Virus record (IMG/VR): IMGVR_UViG_3300025141_011978
Location: 1 to 51,221 of that record
Reading direction: 5' to 3' (one strand)
Origin: a virus
Length of the DNA stretch: 51,221 nucleotides
The translations under genes and the position numbers were made by a program. The notes beneath the pieces were generated by a model. It saw nothing but the letters and a program-made list of their open reading frames with translations, searched no databases and was not told the origin of the DNA. Positions 1-8,780 of this stretch are shown here, in pieces. Position 1 is the first letter of the stretch. The number at the start of each line of letters is the position of its first letter.

Positions 1-3000
1 AATAAAACGTCTTTCATTATCAATAATAATATTATTATCACTTAATTCTAAAGATCCTCCTGTTCTAATACTAAATTGTATTCTATCATATTCATCCATG
101 TCATATAATAATGAATGACCAAGTGCACTATTTGATATATTTATAGAATAATCTTTTAAATTACTTATATTAGAATCTTTAATTTTTGGATTAGCCGAAC
201 CAGAAGGCCAATTTTCATTTAATCTGAAATGATAAATAAGATTAGTTTGTGAATCAGTAGAACTATTACCCACAACACTTTTCTTATCATATATATGTTG
301 TTTAAATTTAGATGCACTTAATGGATACTGCCAAGTTCTAAATTCTGCAATTGAACCTGTATATGTTTCACCAATAACTAAATTACTTCCACTATCGACA
401 TGTCTACTACCAGTTCCTATCCAGTTTGCAGCACCTGAAACGTAGCTTATACCACCAAGAGACATTGAAACTATTTGTAAAGTTTTTATTTTATCATTAG
501 ATTGTTCACCAACGGCAAGTTGATATGAATGACTTGTAAGTAAATTAACACCCGAACCAGAAGGACCAGAAGTTCGTTGTAGTAAAACATTCCAAAATCT
601 TTGATTTTTAAACTCATGATAATCAGTGGACATTGAAACTCTATTACCAACAACTCCTAACGATTCTGACCCCTGTAGTGTATTATTTAATCTAAATTGT
701 AATCTTGATTTTATGCTAGTACTAGCAGATGGTTCTAATATAATATCCCATAATGAACCAGATGAAAGACTTCCACTACTATGTAATATAGTTTGTGTGT
801 TAGTTCCTTTTACTGGTTTAAATACAAATTCAACAGCGTCCGCGGTTACACTATCTCTTCTCCATTCTGTTCCAATTTTTCTATTCGGAGAATCAATAAT
901 ATAAGAAACCAGTTTATCTTTTTTGGTTGTAAAAGATTGATTTCCAGAAGTTCCTCCCAGTCCATCTAAATTATTTGAAACATCATCTGATAATGTAGAG
1001 GTGTCGGATGATTCCATGGAAGCCCCATGTTCTCTTAACTTTAATATATCAGCTGGAAATCCATATGAATTTAATAACGCTCTAATACTATTCTTAGTTC
1101 CTTTTGTTTTATGCATATAATTGATATTATTAATAATATTTCTCCAAATATTATTTTTAATAACATTAGCGCTATTTACATCAGATATAGAAGATCCATA
1201 ATATTTACTAAGATTTCCATCTTCCTTTTTACCAAATGGAATCATAAATTGCCAATTATATTGATTAGCTAATACTGGAAGTAAATTATCTGGAACTGAA
1301 TTTATTTTATCATATTCTTTTTTAAAAAATAAATTATAATTGTCAGTATAATTCTTAATTATATCAAAATGTTCTCCCATCAAATTAACAAATTTTCTAA
1401 AAGTAACATTATCCATTTTAGTATCATTTTGTAAAAATTCAGGTAAGCTATTTATCAAACTATGTGGATTATCTCTATCATAAGATGATGCAGAAGCATA
1501 TTGATCGCCATACCAACTTTTAAAATCTGATGAACCTGTCGCTTTTATTTCTGCAAATGGATTAAAATTAGACGGATTATATTTCGTTATTTTTATATCT
1601 GTTAAATAAGATGAAGTAACATTAGTACTATAATCAGTATTTATATAAATTCTAAATAATTCACCAGATGGTATAACAGAACCTGTAATTGGTACTCCAC
1701 TTGATGTAACTGTTGTTGCTAAATTAGAATATCTGCTACCAAATGTAACAGCATGAGAACCGGTTTTATCGGACATATTAAATATATCTATTTCACTTGA
1801 ACCTTTAGTAAAATCAGTTATACTTCCAGGTGCACCAATAATTGGATTAGTAGAATGTGGTGTCCAATAAGATGAAGATGCATGATAAATATATCTTTGC
1901 CATGAACCAGATTTAATATTTGGTGTTAAAACAGAACTTGAATATAAAGTATCAAATGGTAATTTTGGTATATTTTCTTCTTGATAATTTTCCCAAACTA
2001 TATTACCGTTGGCACTCTCATCACCTTTCATTAAAAATGATAGATAAAATGAACCACTCCAATTATAAAATGGTTTATCTTCTACTTTATATTTATCTTT
2101 AAATAATTCAATTTGACCATTGCCTGTAATTGAACCAGAAGCCAAATGAACTAAACTAAAACCACTATTATTTAAAAGTTTTTTTTCTGTTTTTAATGGA
2201 GTATTATCAATATAATTTTTTCCAATATTTATATTATATTTAAATCCTAAAGTATCACCCTGATAATAAAGACTATTTTCATAAGAAGTAAAAGAATTTT
2301 TTTCATTTTGTATTTTTGTAAATAAAGTTTCTCTCAAATTATTAGCGTTAGTACTACTCGTTAATTGTAATGATTGAGAAACTTGAACTAAATAACTTTC
2401 AATTGTAGATACTTTTTTCTTAAAATTTTCAATTTTAGAAACAGCAGAACCAAAATGAATATGATTTTCAAAATTACTATAATCTACTTTTAAATTAATA
2501 TCACTTCCAGATCTAGAAAATAATTCTCCTATAATTGTTTTATCGGCATGAGCAAATGAAGAAGTTATATCATTATAACTTTGATATTCCAATTTTTGAA
2601 TATCAGAATTGCCAACTTCATCTTTCATCCCCTCATCATAATCTAAACCACGTAATGTTGGTTTAGGTATAGATTTTGGAATATAATAAACTTCTTGTTC
2701 TTGTGTAGTTAGTACTTGTCTTTCAATTGAAATAGAATCTAATTTTACAACTGATGATGGTAATGGATCAATAAGTTTAATTACTAATGAAGGAATAATA
2801 TCAGAAGTTAAATTTATAAGATCAATATCATCTACTGTTATATTAACAATAGAAATATACTGATTATCTTTTGTTGTTAAAACGGTATTTTCAAATCCAG
2901 AGGGTGTGCCTATAATATCTTTTAAATATGCAACTACTAATCTAATTATAGCCGGATTAGGACCTATCGAACTAAAACTAGATAAACTTGATGGAATATA

Positions 3001-3141
3001 CTTATTATCTATAGTTCCTTCATCAAATATACTATTAATAGTTCCTAATATATAATGAGCATTGTTATCAATATCTACAGAATTTAATGTTACTCTAAGT
3101 TCTTTTCTTGATGGTGATATTTCTTTTATTAAAAATTTCAT
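1..3141 (-). CDS. large tail/baseplate-associated structural protein (3' end outside window)
   Basis: Open from an ATG at 3141 to the left edge with no stop, so at least 1047 residues are present and the C-terminus is missing. The ATG directly follows the TAG of the upstream gene (TAGATG). The middle holds a segment reading PEFLQNDTKMDNVTFRKFV, followed by NYMHKTKGTKNSIRALLNSY, which resembles the conserved stretch of P2 gpI-like tail proteins. The later part (GSIAEFRTWQYPLSASKF) looks like a LamG/concanavalin-like beta domain. Ser/Gly/Thr-rich linkers are frequent. Its place downstream of the fibre and baseplate genes fits a fibre-attachment or baseplate-peripheral role. Function is inferred; exact T4 counterpart not assigned. 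Confidence 0.8.
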   Translation of the reverse strand, partial: MKFLIKEISPSRKELRVTLNSVDIDNNAHYILGTINSIFDEGTIDNKYIPSSLSSFSSIGPNPAIIRLVVAYLKDIIGTPSGFENTVLTTKDNQYISIVNITVDDIDLINLTSDIIPSLVIKLIDPLPSSVVKLDSISIERQVLTTQEQEVYYIPKSIPKPTLRGLDYDEGMKDEVGNSDIQKLEYQSYNDITSSFAHADKTIIGELFSRSGSDINLKVDYSNFENHIHFGSAVSKIENFKKKVSTIESYLVQVSQSLQLTSSTNANNLRETLFTKIQNEKNSFTSYENSLYYQGDTLGFKYNINIGKNYIDNTPLKTEKKLLNNSGFSLVHLASGSITGNGQIELFKDKYKVEDKPFYNWSGSFYLSFLMKGDESANGNIVWENYQEENIPKLPFDTLYSSSVLTPNIKSGSWQRYIYHASSSYWTPHSTNPIIGAPGSITDFTKGSSEIDIFNMSDKTGSHAVTFGSRYSNLATTVTSSGVPITGSVIPSGELFRIYINTDYSTNVTSSYLTDIKITKYNPSNFNPFAEIKATGSSDFKSWYGDQYASASSYDRDNPHSLINSLPEFLQNDTKMDNVTFRKFVNLMGEHFDIIKNYTDNYNLFFKKEYDKINSVPDNLLPVLANQYNWQFMIPFGKKEDGNLSKYYGSSISDVNSANVIKNNIWRNIINNINYMHKTKGTKNSIRALLNSYGFPADILKLREHGASMESSDTSTLSDDVSNNLDGLGGTSGNQSFTTKKDKLVSYIIDSPNRKIGTEWRRDSVTADAVEFVFKPVKGTNTQTILHSSGSLSSGSLWDIILEPSASTSIKSRLQFRLNNTLQGSESLGVVGNRVSMSTDYHEFKNQRFWNVLLQRTSGPSGSGVNLLTSHSYQLAVGEQSNDKIKTLQIVSMSLGGISYVSGAANWIGTGSRHVDSGSNLVIGETYTGSIAEFRTWQYPLSASKFKQHIYDKKSVVGNSSTDSQTNLIYHFRLNENWPSGSANPKIKDSNISNLKDYSINISNSALGHSLLYDMDEYDRIQFSIRTGGSLELSDNNIIIDNERRFI

Positions 3142-4239
3142 CTAATTTTCCAATTTCAATTTATTAATATAATTATCTAAAGATATATTAAAATTTTCTA
3201 CCTTTTCAAATCTTAAATCTGTAAAATATCTTCTTCCAAATGGACTTGAAGATTGATATTCTATATCTGTTCCTAAATTAATATTAATACTACCCAAAGT
3301 AGCATTTTCATTTGTATAAACTTTTGCAAATAATTTATACCAAGTTATTCCACCTGCAACTTTTATTAATACTACTCTACTCTTCTCTGCTATATCAGAA
3401 TCTTCATTATCAACCCAACTACCAGCTAAATCTGTAGTTTGTTGTATTGGAAGAGCGTCTGTACCAGCATTACTAAAAGAAACTATATTTTTTACACCAT
3501 TAAAATTATTAGACCACCCAACCCAACAACTAAATACATAATAACTACTATGCTCTACACCAGTAACTCTCATTTTATATATATTATTTCCCACTCCATC
3601 TTGTTCTAAAACAAATTTTCCATATCCAGGATTATCTAACATAATAAAATTATTTCTACCAACAGACCTATCTAAATCTCCAGTTTGTGTTGCTTCCAAT
3701 CCAGCAAAAAAGTTTCCATTTTCTATTAAATTATTTAAATTTAAATTAAGAAAACTTCCTAAGCTTGATTTTATATTTCTTAAAAAATAAATTCTTAATT
3801 TATATTTTGATTTTCCCAATTTTAATAATTTAAAAATTTCATTTGGTTTAATATAAATTTTTCCTCTATCATCTTTAAAAATATCAAACTGATTTTTATA
3901 TTGAATTTCTAGATTATCTGGATTAAATGGTATACTATTATCGCCAACTGGAACCGGTCTTAAATTAGTAACTGAATTATTAGTATGTTCTTTTTCCGTA
4001 CAAAATCCCATACTTGGACTTTCAGGATGGTAATGATAAGGTCCAATATAATAATCATCAACTTCTGGATACATTAATAACAATCTATTTGAAAAAAAAG
4101 TATTTAAAGCTGTATCGGAATTTTCATTAAAAACTTCTACTTTAATATAATCACCACTAGATTCATTAAAAGTACTATCTGTTTGTCCAGTACTAACCAA
4201 GTCTAAAATCTCTTCACTATATAACTCTATATATGACAT
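3142..4239 (-). CDS. virion-associated hypothetical protein
   Basis: 365 residues. The ATG follows the upstream stop by one base, and its own TAG abuts the next ATG, so it is tightly coupled in the structural operon. No family is recognised. The composition is Asn/Ser/Tyr-rich with many predicted beta strands; the second half (NGNFFAGLEATQTGDLDRSV, later VFSCWVGWSNNFN) resembles a carbohydrate-binding jelly-roll of the kind found in fibre or receptor-binding proteins. It could equally be a fibre adaptor. Position among tail genes is the main evidence. Confidence 0.7.
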   Translation of the reverse strand: MSYIELYSEEILDLVSTGQTDSTFNESSGDYIKVEVFNENSDTALNTFFSNRLLLMYPEVDDYYIGPYHYHPESPSMGFCTEKEHTNNSVTNLRPVPVGDNSIPFNPDNLEIQYKNQFDIFKDDRGKIYIKPNEIFKLLKLGKSKYKLRIYFLRNIKSSLGSFLNLNLNNLIENGNFFAGLEATQTGDLDRSVGRNNFIMLDNPGYGKFVLEQDGVGNNIYKMRVTGVEHSSYYVFSCWVGWSNNFNGVKNIVSFSNAGTDALPIQQTTDLAGSWVDNEDSDIAEKSRVVLIKVAGGITWYKLFAKVYTNENATLGSININLGTDIEYQSSSPFGRRYFTDLRFEKVENFNISLDNYINKLKLEN

Positions 4240-4240
4240 A

Positions 4241-5728
4241 TTATCTTCTTCTCCTTGTTGCTTTTCTACCTTTTGGTGCTTGTATTATTCTTCTACCTTT
4301 GCTATATCCACCACCTGACATTTTTTGTGTTTTTCTTCCATGTCTCATTCTTCTTGGTATTGGTCTTGTTCTTCCACCTTTTGAAAATCTATCAAATTCC
4401 CCCTCGTCCCTAAAAACAGGTGGTAATTCAGATGATTCTTCCTCTGCCAGAGGACCCGTTGATTCTCCCCGTGGATATCGTATTTCATCCTTAAATGGTA
4501 CATTATCGTCTCCCATAGAATCTCGATATCTAGGTGGTTTATCGGCACCATTATCAACAACAGTATCTCTAATAATATCTTTAGCAGGTGGAACAATAGT
4601 CTCTGTAATATATTCAGTAATAACTTCTTCTGGTTCTTCTGGTGTTACCTGAATTTGTGGTATTATATCTACATCTCCAGTAATAACTTCTGGACCATCT
4701 TCTGTTTCCACCCCAGCAGTTATAAGTTTTTTAAATTCTTCGATTTCTATTTTTAGAAGCTCTATCTCATTATCTTTAGTAATAATATCAGCATCTAGAT
4801 TATCAATTTCATCCATAAAGCTTATTACTTGATTAACAGACCATTCAGGAATTTCACCATCATCCATAGCTACACGAGCTTCTTTAAGTAAATAAGTCAT
4901 TGTTCTATATCCAAACAATCCACTCTCTGTTCTAGCATCGGCTGAACTAACATTAGCTAGTGAACCGGCTGGTATCTGATCCTTTATTCTATCAAATTCT
5001 TCAAAAAACTTTTCAATTCTATATTCCATGGGTATTACCGAACCACCATATTCATTAAAAAAATCATCAGTTCTGTGTCTATAAAGGGGAATGCGTTTTT
5101 TAGCTTTATTATATTCTTCAAGAAATTGTGTAAAAGTAATTGGATTTAATTCTGAAATTTCCCCGTCAACATATTCTAATAATTTCGACCTACTTATATT
5201 AGGAGGTGATTTTGAAAATCCCATAAACTGAGAAACATTATCTTTAAGGTTTACATCATCAATATTAAAGGTACCTAATATTTTATTAATATTAAGATCT
5301 CTATCTGGTAAATGTAATATAAAATCAGGAGGAGGTAATGCACCTACTTGATCTTCACCACCATCACTTACTGATAATGTAGTTTCAATAGTTAAAGTTA
5401 GTTGTTCAGGTGGAGCAAAATCTAACCAATTAAGAATGGTATCATCCATCGCTCTATCATCTGCATTAGCTTCTACATCACTTTCATATACAACCATTAC
5501 ATCCGAGCTAGATTTACCAGTTACTAGTAAACCATCTTTGTAGGTTTTTTGTAATGACTGAATACCACCCCCACCATCAATTTGTGAAAGTTTTTCAATC
5601 AATAAAGCTGATATTTTATCATAAACTGCTTCTTTATATTCCTGAATATTTTCAGGTTTCCATCTTTCAAAATTTTCTGGATTTTGATTTGGATGTTCAT
5701 AAGCATTATTGCTATTTATATCAGACAT
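4241..5728 (-). CDS. acidic structural protein with highly basic C-terminal tail
   Basis: 495 residues, not recognised. The first 310 residues are acidic. A predicted coiled coil (DNEIELLKIEIEEFKKLI) follows, then a Pro/Glu/Thr-rich linker, and the last about 45 residues are Arg/Lys-rich, ending KGRKATRRRR. The charge reversal suggests that the tail binds nucleic acid or an acidic partner surface. It lies in the tail operon, one base after the upstream stop. A linker or scaffold role is possible; nothing in the sequence fixes it. Confidence 0.7.
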   Translation of the reverse strand: MSDINSNNAYEHPNQNPENFERWKPENIQEYKEAVYDKISALLIEKLSQIDGGGGIQSLQKTYKDGLLVTGKSSSDVMVVYESDVEANADDRAMDDTILNWLDFAPPEQLTLTIETTLSVSDGGEDQVGALPPPDFILHLPDRDLNINKILGTFNIDDVNLKDNVSQFMGFSKSPPNISRSKLLEYVDGEISELNPITFTQFLEEYNKAKKRIPLYRHRTDDFFNEYGGSVIPMEYRIEKFFEEFDRIKDQIPAGSLANVSSADARTESGLFGYRTMTYLLKEARVAMDDGEIPEWSVNQVISFMDEIDNLDADIITKDNEIELLKIEIEEFKKLITAGVETEDGPEVITGDVDIIPQIQVTPEEPEEVITEYITETIVPPAKDIIRDTVVDNGADKPPRYRDSMGDDNVPFKDEIRYPRGESTGPLAEEESSELPPVFRDEGEFDRFSKGGRTRPIPRRMRHGRKTQKMSGGGYSKGRRIIQAPKGRKATRRRR

Positions 5729-5729
5729 C

Positions 5730-6830
5730 TTATATTACCTTAAACTCTTCATCATTATCATAAATTATCTCTTGTCCATCATTATATTTTAATTTGAATA
5801 ACACTTTATAATATCTCCCAGGTTCAAATGTATTTAACCACTGATCAAAATACATTGAAGTTGAATCACAACTCATTGATGTATGTGCACTAAATGGAAC
5901 TTTTGGTGTATCTGTTACAATATCTATAATTGAATAAGAACCACTTCCTTCTGGTATATAAAAAGAAGATGTAAGCATTGATTCTGTAAATGTTTTTTGT
6001 ACATATTTTTTTCTACAACCTATTCTAAATCTAACCTTTTCTGTTTCTCTATATTTTGGTTGTAATCCTTTTATAAATATATGATTTTCTAATTCTCCAC
6101 TCATTGTTAAAGCAGTTAAACTACCAGTATTTGAACCCGTTACAGGTTTGTGGTCATCCCACCTAACTTCTAATTTTGGTGCATATATTGTATGTGTGTT
6201 TCTTGAAAAGAATTTTAAATTATATGGGTTACTATCTGTTTCAGCACTACCACTGAACTTTAACAAAAATCCATAATTAGATATTACACCACTTCCACCC
6301 AAATGATTATTCACAATATCGGTCACATCCATTTCAACATCAGGTGATTGATTTATAAATGATTGAGATGCTTGATATCCACTACCAGTCATCCATACAC
6401 CACCACCAGTGCCTAAACTACCAGAATCTGAATTTGAGTCAGCTAATGACCAAGCAGATCCAGAATCATAATCTATCCAAGTAACTCCTTTTTTTGTTTT
6501 TGGATTATGATTTAATTTTCCAACTCCTTCTTCCCAAGATTGAGATATAGGATATGCAGATATTGAGTAAGATTTATCTAATTCTTTTTGTCCTTTTACT
6601 TCATATAATCTTAAATAAAATTTTGGACTTGTTATATCTCCGTTTACAATAGAACTTGATATATCTGAATAATTAAATTGCATAAGTATTCTTGACGCGG
6701 CTTCTGCAGAAGTTGAAAAACTTCCACTAAATATTTTACGAAGTTCAAGTATTTCATCCGAACCAAAGTTTTTCTTTTGAAATTCAGTTGTTATATAGGC
6801 ATCTTTGCTTGGAAATATAAAATAATGCAT
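5730..6830 (-). CDS. tail fibre/appendage protein, short paralogue
   Basis: 366 residues. The N-terminus MHYFIFPSKDAYITT and the flow NFGSDEILELRKIF, SRILMQFNYSDIS and PKFYLRLYEVK match the next gene upstream (6831-8777) segment by segment, as do the C-terminal parts (KYRETEKVRFRIGCRKKYV; YNDGQEIIYDNDEEF). The two are tandem paralogues; this one lacks the LamG insertion. N-terminal beta-sandwich domains of this sort occur in virion proteins of marine T4-like phages. Its ATG abuts the upstream TAG. Likely a short fibre or baseplate decoration. Confidence 0.75.
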   Translation of the reverse strand: MHYFIFPSKDAYITTEFQKKNFGSDEILELRKIFSGSFSTSAEAASRILMQFNYSDISSSIVNGDITSPKFYLRLYEVKGQKELDKSYSISAYPISQSWEEGVGKLNHNPKTKKGVTWIDYDSGSAWSLADSNSDSGSLGTGGGVWMTGSGYQASQSFINQSPDVEMDVTDIVNNHLGGSGVISNYGFLLKFSGSAETDSNPYNLKFFSRNTHTIYAPKLEVRWDDHKPVTGSNTGSLTALTMSGELENHIFIKGLQPKYRETEKVRFRIGCRKKYVQKTFTESMLTSSFYIPEGSGSYSIIDIVTDTPKVPFSAHTSMSCDSTSMYFDQWLNTFEPGRYYKVLFKLKYNDGQEIIYDNDEEFKVI

Positions 6831-8777
6831 CTAACTTACCACCTTAAAATTAAAATTGTCATCAAAAATTCTGTATCTTCCATCATCTAATTGTAACCTT
6901 AATATAATTCTATATAATCTATTTGTTATAAACCCATTTAAATTTAATTTAAAATAATCCGATGTAGTATCTTGACTTAATTTAGAATTATCACCAAATG
7001 GAATAAGTATTGCTCCTGTTTCTACATCTATTATTGAATACCAACCTTTATTAAATCTTATATTTGCATCATATATTGTTGATGATTTCTTTGTTGTAAA
7101 AACTCGCTTGGTTTGATATCTTTCTCTGACTTCTACTCTGAACTTCGGTGTTTCTGTCTCTCTATAGGTTTCTCTTAAATTTCTCATAAAAGCATAAAAA
7201 TCTTTTGTACCTGTGCCGACACTAATACCAAAAGAACCCGAATCGGGAGAATCAGTTGAACCTGATATCCAAGTTGGACTATTTTTTATTGAACCAGTAT
7301 TATTGTTGGTACTTGAATCTGCTAAATCAGTTCCACTTCCTTCATTAAACTTCCAATAACCTACAAGATTACTTTCATTAGATAAATCATGTGGAACTCC
7401 ACCATTATATAAAGTGTTAACTTCAGTTGATGATAATTGTTTATCGAAAATTGATACACCATTAAGTCTTATACCGGCTGGGGTGCTAGAAGCACCATTT
7501 TGCGTATATGCACCAAATAATATTTTAGCCGTTCCGTCATCTAAACTATCTCCACTTGGGAGTGCTGTAGTCGCTGTAGCACCAAGTTCCCCATTTATAT
7601 ATAATTTTGTTTTTTCACCAAATTTAAATGTTCCAACTAAATGATACCATAAACCAGCATTTGAACCCGTACTAACGGAGAGTGGTGTACCACTGTTTGC
7701 ATGATAATTAGTATTCCAATGTGTACTTCCACTTGCTATTGTAAAAGCTGGTGTATCATTATTTAGAGCAGTCAAGTACCATTCATATTGTTTATCAGAT
7801 GCGTAGTTATCCCATTTAGATACAAAATATCTATATCCAGTCGATGATGTTATTTGACTCCAACAAGCTACAGTTCCTTCTGTTGATATAAGTTGTTTAT
7901 CAACGACTTCAACATATTTATCAGGATCTACATTATGAGTTCCAAAATCAATTGAATATTTATTTGGACTATCAATATCTACGTCATCCCACCTAACTTC
8001 AATCTTTGGTGAATATATAGAATTTGCATTTGATGAGAAAAAGTTTATATCACCTGTATAATCAGATGAATCTTCTTGACTTTGACTTGTAGAATTCATA
8101 CTAGAATCATTACTGTCCCATTTAATAATAAATCCTTCATTTTGTCTTGTGCCATCTAACCATTTATTTACAATATCCGTTACATTCATATTAACATCTG
8201 GAGATTCATATGAAAATGATTGTGACACTACAGCTGCTATATCATTTCCGCCAGGCATGTTAATACCACCCTCATCATACCAAACACCACCACCTGCTTT
8301 TCTACTACCAGTATCTAAATGTAGATGTAATGAATCAAGTGGTTTTGATGCAGAGGCCATAGAAAATTCAGTTGAACCTATACCACCAACAGTCCATAAA
8401 GTATTATCAAAACTCTCATCACCTCTTTTCCAACTCACACCATCTCTATTATTAGGATCTTGTGTTATGTATCCAGTTCCGTCATCCCAACTCGATGACA
8501 TCGCGTACGCATTTAATTGATATGATGGAGAAAGTTCAGATGTTTTTTGTTCATACAATCTTAAATAATAACTTGGATTTGTTATGTCCCCCGATGATAG
8601 TGATTTGGATATATCAGTTAAATCAAACTTTAAAAGAATACGAGATACACCATTTAACGTGTTACCATCAATATCTTTTTTAAGGACAAGAGTATCATCA
8701 CCACCGAAATTCTTTTCATCATTGGTATTGAGTTCGTATATATATGCATCCTTTGAAGGATATATAAAATGATACAC
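6831..8777 (-). CDS. tail fibre/appendage protein with LamG-like domain, long paralogue
   Basis: 648 residues with a GTG start preceded by AGGGGAT. The N-terminal about 270 residues and C-terminal about 110 match the 366-residue neighbour. Between them, at about residues 280-490, sits a concanavalin/LamG-type domain: YSIDFGTHNVDPDKYVEV, WYHLVGTFKFGEKTKLYING, GYWKFNEGSGTDLADSS. LamG-like domains commonly bind sugars, so this paralogue is a good candidate for glycan contact during adsorption. The duplication plus domain insertion is seen in the sequence; the adhesion role is inferred. Confidence 0.8.
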   Translation of the reverse strand: MYHFIYPSKDAYIYELNTNDEKNFGGDDTLVLKKDIDGNTLNGVSRILLKFDLTDISKSLSSGDITNPSYYLRLYEQKTSELSPSYQLNAYAMSSSWDDGTGYITQDPNNRDGVSWKRGDESFDNTLWTVGGIGSTEFSMASASKPLDSLHLHLDTGSRKAGGGVWYDEGGINMPGGNDIAAVVSQSFSYESPDVNMNVTDIVNKWLDGTRQNEGFIIKWDSNDSSMNSTSQSQEDSSDYTGDINFFSSNANSIYSPKIEVRWDDVDIDSPNKYSIDFGTHNVDPDKYVEVVDKQLISTEGTVACWSQITSSTGYRYFVSKWDNYASDKQYEWYLTALNNDTPAFTIASGSTHWNTNYHANSGTPLSVSTGSNAGLWYHLVGTFKFGEKTKLYINGELGATATTALPSGDSLDDGTAKILFGAYTQNGASSTPAGIRLNGVSIFDKQLSSTEVNTLYNGGVPHDLSNESNLVGYWKFNEGSGTDLADSSTNNNTGSIKNSPTWISGSTDSPDSGSFGISVGTGTKDFYAFMRNLRETYRETETPKFRVEVRERYQTKRVFTTKKSSTIYDANIRFNKGWYSIIDVETGAILIPFGDNSKLSQDTTSDYFKLNLNGFITNRLYRIILRLQLDDGRYRIFDDNFNFKVVS

Positions 8778-8780
8778 TTG

